Assembly: GCA_026315105.1 (NCBI GenBank)
Contig: CM048755.1
Span: 757,101,301 to 757,165,300 of the forward strand
Direction: 5' to 3'
DNA: 64,000 bases
DNA from: Locusta migratoria
Lineage: Eukaryota > Arthropoda > Insecta > Orthoptera > Acrididae
A program made the translations under genes and the position numbers. The notes beneath the pieces were generated by a model. It saw only the letters and a list, made by a program, of their open reading frames with translations, made no database searches and had not been told where the DNA came from. Below are positions 35,947 to 47,900 of the stretch, in pieces; the stretch's first letter is position 1; each line of letters begins with the position of its first letter.

Positions 35947-36196
35947 TCATTTGTTTCAAACACGCTCATGGTGTATATTTAGTGCATGTTGTGAGTTGAC
36001 ATGATAGTTACAAACAACTGTGGCTTTATTAGACAGCATTTCATGACTAAAGATAGCCAAGTCATCCAACCTCATTTGTTTCAAACACGCTCATGGTGTA
36101 TATTTAGTGCATGTTGTGAGTTGACATGATAGTTACAAACAACTGTGGCTTTATTAGACAGCATTTCATGACTAAAGATAGCCAAGTCATCCAACC
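35947..36196. repeat. 125-bp perfect tandem duplication
   Basis: Unit 35947-36071 is repeated, as far as I can read without a mismatch, at 36072-36196 (both begin TCATTTGTTTCAAACACGC and end GTCATCCAACC). It lies just upstream of the transposase remnant. Confidence 0.92.
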
Positions 36197-36239
36197 TTTA
36201 GTGCTGTGTACTGTTGTGTTACGAGTCAGCATATCTAGC

Positions 36240-36920
36240 ATAAGATACTACTGACAAAAAGAATGCATGTTGCTCACATGTCTCATAAGGAAGAGCATGT
36301 TTTATGGGCTGTCAAAGAACAGACTGGTATCAGTGCAACATACATAGCCCAAGCATGTGATACATCTCAACTTTTAGCATGGAGGATATTTCATGACCAA
36401 CTCTTAACATATGTATCACCTTCCACACATGTAAGGCTTAGAGCCTGCATAACACTACAAGAGACCTTTTGCCAGTGGTTTGTTACAAATGTGTTTACAA
36501 ATGAGGCAACATTTGGAAGAAATTGAACAACATACTTTAACAAGCAACATGCCAGAGCTAAACCTAATATTCTTGCTACACTACGAGTTAGACATCAGCT
36601 TCAGTTTTAGGCATTACTATGTGGTATGGAATTGTAAAGAGCAATACATTTCCTCCACATATCTTACAGATGAAGTCTACAGGAACTTTATTCAGAGCAC
36701 CATCCATGACCTATCAGATGTTCCCCTACAAATAAGTAGAAATGTGTTGTTTTTGTATGACGGAGCACCAGCACATTTCAACATTTCAGTCTATCTAGTA
36801 TCTACCAAGACAGGAAGACCAGTTCCTTGGTTTGCAAAATCCTTCAAAACTCCCAGGGGATATTTGAAAGGATGTGGCAGTCCACAATTAAATGAGTCCA
36901 GCTGTGTTTTGGTGAAAAGA
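36240..36920 (+). pseudogene. Mariner/Tc1-superfamily-like transposase remnant
   Basis: Plus-strand frames give an N-terminal helix-turn-helix-like stretch (EEHVLWAVKEQTGISATYIA), FCQWFV..VFTNEATFGR at 36465-36525 (cf. FTDEATF around the first catalytic Asp), VYRNFIQSTIHDLSDVPL then NVLFLYDGAPAHFNISV at 36678-36795 (second Asp, D-G-A-P-A-H), and GRPVPWFAKSFKTPRGYLKG (last acidic region). Frameshifts near 36520 and stops near 36905. Inactive. Confidence 0.6.
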
Positions 36921-36939
36921 GCATATTTATCATTTAAAC

Positions 36940-36942
36940 ACA

Positions 36943-36988
<46 letters not shown>

Positions 36989-37230
36989 CAGATTCAAGAT
37001 TTAGCAACCGTTGGCTGCTTCATCCGGAAAAGAGGAAGGCAGGATGGATGGATGTGGGTTTTAAGGGAGTGGATGAGGAGTCATTCCACTCCCGGGATTG
37101 GAATGACTCCTCATCCAGTCCCTTAAAATACGCATCCTTCCCTTTTTCCCCCTCCTTCCTTCCTCTTTTCCTGACGAAGTGGCCAACGGTTGTGAAAGCT
37201 TGAATCTGTGTTTGTGTGTGTTTGTATCTG
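36940..37230. mobile_element. Foldback (inverted-repeat) element 3 with (CA)n
   Basis: Left arm, from the (CA)n run at 36948-36983 on: CACAAACGCAGATTCAAG, AACCGTTGGC, GGAAAAGAGGAAGG, TGGATGAGGAGTCATTCCA; then a short loop (about 37093-37100); the right arm repeats these reverse-complemented and ends with CTTGAATCTGTGTTTGTGTG. Arms are about 130-140 bp. The innermost 30 bp are nearly perfect. Confidence 0.75.
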
Positions 37231-37844
37231 TCAATGAGCGTGTGCTTTGGGTAAGTTACACGATCTCTATTTTTTAAACTTATTTTTCCTACCAAGAAGT
37301 TTGGCTCTATTATATGTATGTGTTTTGGAACCTGCCCCTGAAGTATGTAAATGCAGTTTTTAAGAACCACATATACATTTATAGTTTTGTGCAGTCTAAT
37401 CTGCTAGGGAACAGTACAGTATGTTAACACCAATGATAGTTCAGTAGCAAAACAGGAAACTTCATTTATTCAGTACACTACTATCCTTAAAATAACATTT
37501 TATTACACTCAATGAGGGCTACATGCAAACAAAAACTTCATTTTGCTTTGACCACTATAAATTAAACCAAATATGTGTTAGGTAAACAAATGTGTGGTGG
37601 GAAATGTTAATTTTACACATACACCACATTCAGAGAACATGTTAAAGTCCCTCTCTCTCTAAGGCTGGGAGTTATAAAGAATAATAATGAATTATTGATA
37701 TATGTAAGCAATGAAACAGGTCTAGTAGAAAACTATCAAACAAAATGGATTTCTTTCTCCTTAAAGCATTGTTATGGCATTTATGATTATGTCAAAATTA
37801 GAGGAAAAATTATTGACTGTGTCCTTGATATCCTAGAAGGTGAG
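37231..37844. other. Non-coding, nothing recognised
   Basis: AT-rich with a (CT) run at 37651-37661. No gene recognised. Confidence 0.35.
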
Positions 37845-38315
37845 TCATTTATTTTTATTTATTTATTTCTTTATTTAGGCTGATCAGATTAGGGCCATCA
37901 GGCCCTCTCTTACATCGGACCAGGGTTTTACACATACTGTATTTCTTTACATGTGAGTTACCTATAACATAACAATGATTTTTACAGATAAACAGCTAAT
38001 AACGTAATTTATACAAATTGATTACATGTAAAAGGATGTAAATAAAAGGTATTGACTTAATTCTAATAGGATTAATACTAGTAGTACTACTGAGACACCT
38101 TCTGCTGCTGTTGGTGTAATAATAGAAGTAACAACTTGATATTATCAGATACAAGATGTACTTTGAATATATCGAGACTGGTTAAGGCATGGCGAATTCT
38201 GACAGAAGGAAGTTAAGAAGGCTGTACCTGGCGAGAGCAATGGCAGTAGGAGAATATCTGGGAGGAGGAATGGATGTGACGTACCTGGACCGTAGGGTAT
38301 TAAAGACTGGCGTAA

Positions 38316-39540
38316 TTAGTGCTTTAGTAGATAATCCATTAACTGTCGTTTGAAGCTGGCAGTGTTATTCAGTTCTCTTATATACTGAGGTAGATTGTTC
38401 CAGAGTCTGGTTACTGCTACTGAAAAGGATTTTGAGAAACCGGCTGAGTGATGGATAGGGACAGAAAGGGTTTTGCTTTGACAGGAACGAGTAGCAGTGT
38501 TATGTTGATCAGATATAAGTGTTAAGGTCGAGGAAAGATATGAGGGACAGTGTACGTTGATAAGAGAGTAGAGGAAACAGAGTGTATGAAAATCTCTGCG
38601 CTTGTCAGCACGGAGCCAGGATAGTTGTTTATAAGATGATGAAATGTGATCAAAGAGACGGATGTTACATATATATCGAACGCAGGCATTCATGATTAGT
38701 TCCAGACGTCGTGAGCTTTTCCAAGAAAGACCTTGCAAGATAACATCACCGTAATCAATAATTGGAATTACAAGTGTTTGTGTAAGTTTCTTTTTTAAGA
38801 TCGAGAGGAAAAAACTTCTTATATCTCTGTAGGGCATGAAGAGATGCTGATGCCTTCCTACACATGGCGGCTGTGTGCTCAGCCCAATTTAGTTTGTCGT
38901 CTATTATCACTCCCAGACTTTTTGCCGAGGGTGAAAAATAGATAGGTGTGTCATTTAATATTAATGATGGTTGAGATTCGCGGTATTTGTGGTTAATGAG
39001 CCTAGGATGACTTACCAGAATCGCTTGTGTTTTACTTGGATTGAGCTTTAATCCTATATTCTGTGACCACTTTGATAGTGCACATAGGTCAGAATTAAAA
39101 TTTTCGATTGCTGTCTTCAGGATTTTTTGGTTTTACACTTAAATACAACTGGAGGTCATCGGCATACATGCGGTATTTACAAAAGGACAAGACCGATGAT
39201 AGTCATTTACGTACAATGAAGAGAGAAGTGGACCTAATACCTAGGCCTGTGGTACGCCTGATAGTACTTTTCTCCAGTTTGACTTTTCGGTGCCAGACAT
39301 GACGCACTGAAGACGCGATCTCAACTATGAGCGAAACCATTGCACCACGCCTTGAGAGAGATTTAGGCTGCTAAGTTTAGAAAGTAAAATATCAAAGTCC
39401 ACAGTGTCGAAAGCTTTGCTAAAGTCTAAGAGGCACATAATAGTAGCCTCTTGTCTATCCATTGCCTGCTTAAGATCGTCTGTTACTTTTATCAAAGTAG
39501 ATGTTGTGCTGCGATATTTGCGAAAACCTGTGGCCAAGGT
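38316..39540 (-). pseudogene. LINE reverse transcriptase, C-terminal part
   Basis: An open piece at 38316-38837 (LTQTLVIPIIDYGDVILQGL, RYICNIRLFDHISSSYKQLS, LWNNLPQYIRELNNTASFKR) is typical of the post-RT segment of L2/Jockey/CR1-group LINEs. Upstream on the minus strand are the YADD and FSKAFDTVD motifs, in different frames. At least one nonsense near motif B and several frameshifts. Confidence 0.75.
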
Positions 39541-40057
39541 CAGCACGGCCTGTTTCCGCCGAGCGGCAGCGTGGTGCCGCGGGGGGGGGGGGGGGGGGAT
39601 CTCGCCAAGCAAAGTAAAGTAAAGTAAAAATAATCTGCAGGGAACAACACTAAATAAAGATAACAATATCGACAATAGAGCGAACAATTGCCAATTATGT
39701 GTGAGACAAACGCTATATAAAAGTGAATTTAAACCTAAGATGGTACCGTAATTGATAATGTAGGTATGAGATTAATAGGAAAACAGCACTATCCTAAAGT
39801 GGTAAAATGATAAAACGATCATTTGCTAGAATGATAATTTGCTAGAAGAAGGGAAAAGAAAAGTGTAACAACAAATGAGACCAATAAAATAATGATAATT
39901 TGCTAAAATAATAAATGGAAAACTAACTAATGTAGCATAATAGATAATGATGTACATAAGTCTTTCTTTACAAGATCGATGTAAAGTGTAGCAAAAGAAG
40001 AAAAATAAAAATAGTAAACTACACGCAGAAGTACTGGCAGCAAGTGTTCACGTGTTT

Positions 40058-40732
40058 TTATCTCCTAAAGCAGATGCTTTCGAGTTCATTTGCATTTGTA
40101 ACTGATAATTTGCCATTGTTCGTCTTCACCATTATTCTGCCGTCACTTGTCCATACATTATGTAGGCCAAATGTTGCGATTGCACTATTCAAAATTTTTA
40201 ATCGCTCGGAAGTGAGATCTTCACGTATCGTCAGACCTGATTTTACCAGTTTCTTCCTGGCTCTGAATATTTCGGATCTCTTCCTGTACGACACAAACTT
40301 CACTATTATGGGCCTAGGGTTTGTGGGTTTCCCAGTCTTACGTCCCACTCTGTGACTTCTGTCGATGTCGTTAAGGGTCACCTGCACCCCTAGCTTTTCT
40401 GTGGCCGGCTTCACTACAATTTCATCTGTATTCTCGCTGTTATTTTCTGAAATCCCGAACAGTCTTAAGTTATTTCGTCTCTGATATTGTTCGAGCTCAT
40501 CTGTTCTCTCGATTAGCTTCTGTGCTCTGTCTGCGGTATCCTGTCGAGCGTCGAGCGTCAGTGAGGCCGCGGTGGCGAGCGCGCCCTCCGCCTGCAGCGC
40601 GGCACTCACCTCGGCGGTCGCCGGCACCGGCTCGCCTGCTGCACCCTGGCCGTTGGCGGTGTTGCGCGTTGGTCGACGATTTTCCAACGGTACAGGCAGT
40701 CCGAAATAGTATGGCAATGCGACACTTTGCAC
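40058..40732 (-). CDS. LINE ORF1 protein, coiled coil plus L1-type RRM/CTD
   Basis: A 224-aa open frame. After an Ala-rich segment comes LIERTDELEQYQRRNNLRLF (heptad-like, then the start of the RRM-like domain), GISENNSENTDEIVV, DIDRSHRVGRKTGKPTNPRP, IIVKFVSYRKRSEIFRARKK and a C-terminal domain with LTSERLKILN and VWTSDGRIMVKTNNGK. This is the ORF1p type of L1 and several insect LINEs: an RNA-binding trimer. The start is uncertain (the upstream part is GC-rich). The frame is intact although its ORF2 is deleted. Confidence 0.75.
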   Translation of the reverse strand: MQSVALPYYFGLPVPLENRRPTRNTANGQGAAGEPVPATAEVSAALQAEGALATAASLTLDARQDTADRAQKLIERTDELEQYQRRNNLRLFGISENNSENTDEIVVKPATEKLGVQVTLNDIDRSHRVGRKTGKPTNPRPIIVKFVSYRKRSEIFRARKKLVKSGLTIREDLTSERLKILNSAIATFGLHNVWTSDGRIMVKTNNGKLSVTNANELESICFRR

Positions 40733-40860
40733 TTAACACACGTTTTGTGGCTATTTCAAACAGCCAACACCTCCAAATACCAGAAAAACTTGCGAGCCTA
40801 CTAGCGTGCGTCACTCACTGGCGGCCATCTTGCAGGAATACTTTCAATAAGATCAAAAAT

Positions 40861-41339
40861 CCTAGTATATAATCCATGTAAGTGTCAAATGCAGACCCAT
40901 AAACTAAGCATTTCTTAATAGTGATTTCAGAACTGGCAGTCCGATATATAATGTGGTGTATGTTGCAATGTCACGGCATACACCACTCCAATTAATATGC
41001 GCTGTGACGTGTGCACCACCAACCACAATGAAGCGGAACTTGTAGCAGCAGGCACACCACCTAGTGACCGCCGGCCCCAGTATGGACGAGGCCACTCTCT
41101 GCTTGGCCAGTTGCTTTCTGTGACTGTAAGTGAACAGTTCTCAGCTTCAGTAGAGTTCTGAGTTAGATAAGGTGACAGGTAGTAGTTACCGTCGAGTGTA
41201 TGTTAGAACATTGGTGAGGTGTCGTCTCTCGTAGAACATTGCTACTCTGCTCCGTTGGGCTCTAATGCATCAGCTTCGTTGGTTGGTGTGACGTCGTTGG
41301 CTCCTGCTCAGAGTGTTGTTTCTTTTTGACTGCTGTTCT
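40861..41339. other. Non-coding; possible LTR-like sequence
   Basis: Moderately GC-rich sequence upstream of the SINE and of the gag-like frame at about 41890; it could be part of a decayed LTR but I found no matching second copy or terminal TG...CA pair. Confidence 0.25.
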
Positions 41340-41534
41340 GCCGGCCGCGGTGGCCGAGGGGACTGAGGCGCTCAAGTCACGGTCTGCACGGCCACTACGG
41401 TCGGGGGTTCGAATCCCCCCTCGGGCATGGATATTTGTGCCGTCCTTAGGATTAGCTAGTTCATAAGTAGTTTGTAAGCTTAGGGACTGATGACCACGTA
41501 GTTAAGTCCAATAAGTTCTACAAACATTTGAACA
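41340..41534 (+). mobile_element. tRNA-derived SINE, copy 3 (best preserved)
   Basis: About 195 bp. A box TGGCCGAGGGG at 41351-41361, B box GGTTCGAATCC at 41406-41416, with the spacing of a class II (Leu/Ser-type) tRNA; then the body GGATATTTGTGCCGTCCTTA and the tail AACATTTGAACATTTG. Perfect 15-bp target duplication TTTGACTGCTGTTCT at 41325-41339 and 41535-41549. Internal pol III promoter expected. Confidence 0.92.
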
Positions 41535-41889
41535 TTTGACTGCTGTTCTCGGCATTTGACAACAGTCTGGAAGCTTGGGAGTCATTAAAAATGCTTACAC
41601 CAACATTTCATCACCTTCAGTGTATCAGGTCTGGTGTTGTTTCTCTCTCGAATATAACCACACATCTATCAGCTGCTGGGTCAACTTGCCCCCCTGCAGG
41701 AACTTGCGGCATTATCCTTTGATGATATGTGCCATCTCTTGTCTTCATACTATCGGCCTTGGACACACGTCATAACAGCCAGAGTCAAGTTCTATCAGTC
41801 ACACCTAAATAAATAAATAAATAAATAATGCTTGGGTGGTAGAGTTACACAGGCTTAGCCGCTGTTGCTCGTTCGTTACGGCTACACAC

Positions 41890-42500
41890 AAAAAATCCTA
41901 TGCAGATGACATTGTTCAGGACAATTCTGCATCTCACCCCAGACAGGGAGGTGCATCAGTGGGCTCTGCCATTCGACAATCCGAACTTAGAGGGCATTCT
42001 CAATATTGCTCAGTCCTTTGAAGTTTCCCAGATGGCGGGGTACCAAATTGAAGCATGGCAAGATGTTAGTGCAATTTCCAACATTGAGGAACGGAGATCA
42101 TTTGGGGACGGTGATGATGTCGCGGCAGTGCAGGACCGAACCACCAAGAATTCCAATGTTGCCGCACCGTCACACTCCCCTGTGGCCCGCACCCATATTT
42201 TAATTGGGAAGAGCTTTTTATTTGGACAAAGAAGCAAATGCTACGGTCAAGGGGTTCCGTAACACATCTTTCAAACTATCGGTGGCTGTCTCTTCCAATC
42301 CAGTGCCGCACACTGTGTTGGGATACGTCTGTCACGGATGGTCGGATCTCCCTCCACGAAAGGCCGAATGCGAGGGGGGTCTCTTGTTGGCTACCGAGGA
42401 CTGCCGGCCTCATGTAGTCACGCCTTCTGCCCTACGCTCACGAGTCCTGTTGTTGCTGCCCGAGGGACACTGCACGATCTCACACACTAAAACTTAGGCT
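41890..42500 (+). pseudogene. Possible Gypsy-type gag remnant
   Basis: One frame reads MTLFRTILHLTPDREVHQWA then LNIAQSFEVSQMAGYQIEAW, reminiscent of the capsid end of Gypsy-like Gag proteins in insects. A later frame has a Cys/His-containing stretch, but no clean zinc knuckle. No pol or LTR could be paired. Tentative; it could equally be another repeat. Confidence 0.3.
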
Positions 42501-42563
42501 TGACAGCACGTGATTTGGCCAGGTATGGATGGGGATATCACATGCATAGTGGTGCACCCCCCC

Positions 42564-44653
42564 TTTTTTTGTTGGTGGTTTTAGGGCGCACAACTGCCGA
42601 GGTCATTAGTGCCCAAATAAAAACTGAGATATATCGAAGGATAATAAGCCTATATGAAACCAGCTAAAAACATACGGTAAAATACAACGAAAGGAAGAAC
42701 TAAATGTCCTCTGACAGATTGGTAAATTTGATAAAATTCAAGACTTGAGCAACAGCTTGTGCGTCATCAGCTAAAATTTCATCCAGGGTATTTGGCAGAT
42801 TCAGTACAATACGTACAGGAGTAAAATTTGACAAGACAATAAAACATGGCGCACCATCAGTGGGTGACCACAGGAACATAAGGGTGTGGGGTGACCAGTT
42901 ATAACAAGTGGCGGTAGCTGAACCGGCAATGTACGATCCTCAACTGGGCCAAGATGACCTCTTCTCATCGTGAGTGGCGTGAGGGGGCCTTCCAAGCCAT
43001 CGAGAGTGGTTTAATGGTTTAAAGCAAACTATTTGTAAGCAAGGACCATACATTATACCACGACGATGCAACGCAACAGTAAGGAGCCCCTCAAATATAA
43101 TTCGATGGTACACAGAACGTACCTGTCCGAGGTAGGAGAGTTTCAGCCTTGTTCACAGTATCAGCAGCCTCGTTACTATGCATGCCTGCGTGGCCAGGTA
43201 CCCACAGGAGGTGAAAACGAGGGCCGTCAGCAGCTAACAATTGAAGGGTGTGGTTTATTCGGTGCACAACAGGATGGGCCGAATAGGGGTCTCTGAGACT
43301 CTGGATGGCGCTGAGGAAGTCAGAGCAGATGACATAGGAAGGATAACGGTGTCAGTGGCCCTCTATTTAGAGGGCAAAAAGCTCAGCTGTGAAATTCGAG
43401 CAATGGTCAGGAAGCCTGTACTGAAAACTGTCATCCTTGATAAACGCACAGCCAACTCCTTCATTGGTCTTGGAGCCATCTGTATAGACGAACAGGGATT
43501 TATCAAGCTGCACACGAAGTTCAAGAAACCTCGAGTGGTAAACCGCATCCAAAGTGCTCACCTTCGTGAGTGAGGTGACTTCAAGGTAAATGCAAACTTG
43601 AGCCTGAAGCCAAGGTGGCACTGTGCTCTCACCTATTTGAAATGTGGAAGGGAGGGTAAAACCAAGCCGCAGAAGCAAGTGAAGAAAACAGACTTCAGGA
43701 GGGAGCAGGGCAGCCGTGAACAGCACATATTGGCTATCGAGGGAGTCATCAAGAAATGAGGGATATGATGGGTAGTGGGGCATCGACAGCAGATGGCATG
43801 CATACCGACACAGCAATATGTCGCACTGATATATCAAAGACAATTCGGCATAGAGGCTTTCAACAGGGCTAGTCTAAAATGCTCCTAGCGTCAGGCGTAA
43901 CCCCTGATGGTGGATCGAGTTAAGACGGCGTAAAATGGACGGCTATGTAGAAGAGTACACGAAGCTCCCCTAATCCAGCTTTGATCTGACAGTGGACAAA
44001 TAAAGGTGAAGCAGGACGGTATGATACGCATCCCATGATGTAACACGGAGAACGTTAAGGGAACGAGTACAGCAGGCAGCCAGAGAAGATACATGTGGAG
44101 ACCAGCTAAGTTTCCTATCCAACTTTAGCCCTAAAAATATATAGTCTTCTCCATAAACGGGAGAGTAATGGGGCCGAGATGGAGAGATGGCGGAAGAAAC
44201 ACTCTGTACCTCCAGAAGTTAATGCAGACCGTTTTCTCATGGGAGAAACGGAAGCCGTTGGCGACACTCCAGGAATAGAGACTGACAAGGCAATGCTGAA
44301 GACGAGGCTCAAGGAGACAGGTTCTCCGTGTGCTGCAATAGATCATGAAGTCGTCCACAAACGAGGAGCCTGAATCATCAGCTGGGAGGCATTCCATAAT
44401 TGGGTTGATTGCAATGGTGAAAAGTGCTACGCTCAAGATGGAGCCCTGTGGCACCCCATTATTCTGGTGAAAGGTGTTGAACAAAATGGAGCCCACTCAT
44501 ACCCTGAAAATTTGATCTTTTAAAAAGGCACGAATAAAAAGGGGGAGGCAGCTGCGAATACTCCATCTATGTATGGTCCACAGAATGCCCGCCTGCCAAC
44601 AAGTGTCGTAAGCCTTCTCCATATCAAAGAACACAGCCACCATCTGACGCTTT
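42564..44653 (-). mobile_element. Old I-like LINE (element 3), 3' half
   Basis: Same family as element 1: the A-tail and 3' end (TTTTAGGGCGCACAACTGC on the plus strand) start at 42564. Coding remnants on the minus strand: RNase H (VYTDGSKTNEGVGCAFIKDD, FTAELFAL) at 43367-43843; RT motifs B and C (NGVPQGSILSVALFTIAINP, SSFVDDFMIYC) at 44131-44496. The copy is cut at 44653 by the younger LINE; the rest continues at 50632. Many stops and indels. Confidence 0.85.
44643..44653. repeat. Target-site duplication, left (intact nested LINE)
   Basis: TCTGACGCTTT, exact copy at 50621-50631. Joining the host LINE across one copy restores the order seen in the related uninterrupted element at 7150-7190. 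Confidence 0.93.
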
Positions 44654-44982
44654 GTTGTTGTTGTTGTTGTTGGGTTTTGGAAGGGACAAAACTACGACGG
44701 TTATCAGTCCCTTGTTCCAGTCAAAAAGATAAAACATTTTGTTAAGCGATCCGAAGTGAATGCATTAACAAGTCAAAGTTTAAAACTTAGAGACTAATAG
44801 AAAGAAAGGATACGATTAAAAACGAAGAAGGGATAAAACAGCTGAAACAGCACAAGAGTGTTTTTGCTGGGTGGTCACAAGGATATAAGGAACACACCCA
44901 GCCACTCTGCAACACGCTAAAACCACCTACCTAACAGACTTAAGCAGGCGGAGGACAGAGAAACGACAGAGAAACACAAACG

Positions 44983-47900
44983 TTAAATGGACTTGTAAAG
45001 TCCACACTCACGCATAAAATGTAAAATAGAGTCAACCATGGAGGTGTTGTCAGCTAATGCAAGCTGCAAAACGTCAGGGATATTAAAATTTCGTCTCACT
45101 GCGGCTAAATTGTGGCATTCAATTAAGATGTGGGTGACCGTCAAAGGCGCACCACATCGACACTGCGGAGGGTCCTCACGACGCAGAAGGTGACCATGCG
45201 TGAGCCAAGTATGGCGTATACGGAGTCGGCAAAGGACAACCGACTCCCTGCGAGAAGCCCTCAGGGACGTCTTCCATGCAGCGGTAGACGGCTTGACAGC
45301 ACGGAGCTTATTTGGTTCAGTGGAGTCTGCCCATTCCGAATTCCAAACCCTTAAGACCTTGCGGGTCAACTGGGTTTGGAGGTCGGAAACTGGGAGGCCA
45401 ATGTCCAGGAACCGCAAAGTGGTGGCCTGCTTGGCCAGCTGATCCACACGTTCATTGCCCGGTATACCTACATGTCCTGGCGTCCAAACAAAAACGACAG
45501 AACGGCCTGACTCGCCAAGGGCGAATACAGCATCTTGAATGGCTCGCACCACAGTGTGTTTGGGCAGAAACTGGTCGAGGGCCTGTAAGCCACTCAGGGA
45601 GTCGCTACAGATGACGAACGACCCCCTGGGGCGAGCTCTGAGGTGTTCAAGAGCTCTCAAAATACCGACCAGTTCTGCGGTGAAGATGCTGCTTCCACAA
45701 GGCAATGACCGCTGTTCGATGTGGTCATCATACATAAAGGCATATCCAGCATGGCCATCGACCAAAGAACCGTCCGTGTAGATGATGGTTGCTCCATGAA
45801 ACGTATCAAGCAGTGCATGGAACCGGCGACGGAGAAGCAGTGGTGAAATCGAGGCTTTCGAATCCCGGGACAAGTCCAGCCGAAGCTCCAGGCGAGGAAT
45901 TTTCCAGGGGGGGATACGGAGGGAGTAATGGTAAGGTGGAGGAAGGGGTAAAGAATCAAGTGAGGAGAGAAGGGAACGGACACGGACCGCAATCGGGAGA
46001 CCCGACCGGGGCCGACGTCGTGGGGGATGGAGTGCAGAAAGGGGGAAGAGAAGCCTGTGGTTCGGATGGCAGAGTGAAGCATGAACCCGGGCAACGTAAC
46101 TCACCAACAACCGTTGCCGGCGATACCGCAGAGGGGGAACACCAGCTTCAGCTAGAAGGCTCGTTACGGGACTGGTACGAAAAGCCCCTGTTGCGAGACG
46201 CACACCTGTGTGGTGAACGGGGTCTAGGACCCGCAAGGCAGAAGGGGCTGCGGAGTCGTACACCAAGCTCCCGTAATCAAGCCGTGACAGAATGAGAGAC
46301 TTGTAGAGCTGAAGAAGGGTTGAACGTGCTGCTCCCCAACTAGTATGGCTGAGGCATCTAAGAACATTTAAATGCCGCCAACACTTCTGTCGCAGCTGAC
46401 GTAGGTGTGGCACCCAAGTCAGCCGGGCATCGAACACCATGCCCAGGAAGCGATGTGTTTCCTCGACCTGAAGTAGTTCACCACCCAAGTAGAGCTCTGG
46501 GTCAGGGTGAACTACCCGACGGCGACAGAAGTGCATCACGCGGGTTTTCAGTGCGGAGAACTGAAATCCGTGAGTAGAGGACCATGAGTGGACCTTTCGG
46601 ATGGCACCCTGCAGCCGCCGTTCAGCTACGCCGATGGAAACGGAGCTGAAATACAGGCAGAAGTCATCGGCGAACAGAGAGCAACTGACTGATGACCCCA
46701 CAGCCGCAGCAAGACCGTTTATCGCCACTAAAAACAATGGAACGCTAAGGACGGAGCCCTGTGGGACACCGTTCTCCTGAATACGGGGGGAGCTAAATGA
46801 TGTCCCAACCCTCACCCGAAACGATCGGTGGGCGAGGAAATTGCGAATAAAAACAGGAAGGGCGCCACGTAAGCCCCAGTCGTGCAGAGTCGTCAAAATA
46901 TGATGGCGCCAGGTGGTGTCATACGCCTTTCGAAGGTCGAAAAATACAGCAACGAGATGCTCACGCCTAGCAAACGCAGCGCGAATGGCCGACTCCAATG
47001 ACACGAGGTTGTCAATGGTAGAACGGCCCTGGCGAAAGCCCCCCTGTTGCGGAGCAAGGAGTCCGCGCCCTTCTAGGATCCACATAAGCCGCTGACTCAC
47101 CATACGTTCGAAGAGCTTGCAGAGAACGTTGGTGAGGCTGATCGGACGGTAATTGTCAGCCACCAGGGGGTCTGCACCAGGTTTCAGCACCGGGATGATA
47201 GTGCTTTCCCGCCACTGCGACGGGAAAGTGCCCTCTGCCCATAGATGGTTGAACAGGGCGAGAATGCGGCGTTGAAACTCTGGTGAGAGGTGTCGGAGGA
47301 ATTGGCCGTGAATCCTATCTGGTCCCGGAGTTGTATCAGGACACGCAGCAAGGGCAGATCGGAACTCCCACTCGCTAAACGGGTCGTTGTATATTTCCCG
47401 ACGACGAGTGCGGAAAGAGAACTGTTTCCGCTCGGCCCGCTCTTTGAGGGTGCGGAGGTCAGCACTGTACATGGCAGTCGCAGAGCAATGTGCGTAGTGG
47501 TCTGCCATGTGCTCGGCGATAGCTGTCGGGAGCGTGCAGAGCACACCCTGGATGGTGAGGGATGGGATTCCTGTCGGCGGGCGGTATCCGAAGACGCGTC
47601 GGACTTGCGTCCATACCTTAGTCAGGGAGGTGCGGGAGCCGATACTGGCTACATACCGCTCCCAGGAATCCTGCTTGCTCTGCTGTATGAGTCGTCGAGC
47701 ACGCGCACGGAGCCGTTTAAAGGCCACAAAATTCTCCATGGATGGGTGGCGTCGATGGCGCTGGAGCGCTCGCCGACGTTCCCGGATAGCCTCAGCAATC
47801 TCCGGTGTCCACCAAGGCACGGACCTACGCCTAGTGGAACCGGTGGTTTGCGGAACTGCTACCTCAGCGGCCCTGACAATACTATCAGTCACCTGCTGGA

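Larger units (their letters stand above)
37845..40860 (-). mobile_element. Internally deleted LINE (L1-type ORF1, YADD reverse transcriptase)
   Basis: Minus strand. The 3' tail is (AAATA)n at about 37848-37877. The RT end is at 38316-38837, motif B/C (TEKSNWRKVLSGVPQ, then YADDLQLYL after a frameshift) at about 39150-39320, motif A (LLDFSKAFDTVDFDILLSKL) at 39360-39440. Then at about 39541-39600 the frame ends in GC-rich DNA with a run of G (39580-39598). Beyond it are about 450 bp of AT-rich sequence and an ORF1 at 40058-40732. The endonuclease and N-terminal RT are missing, so an internal deletion near 39541-39600 is likely. Confidence 0.65.

Noticed and set aside
36791..36997. Minus-strand frame with a Cys-Val repeat
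   Set aside because: Translation of the (CA)n microsatellite.
40861..42500. Complete LTR retrotransposon around the gag-like frame
   Set aside because: I could not find paired LTRs, a primer-binding site or any pol motif; only a tentative gag remnant is reported.
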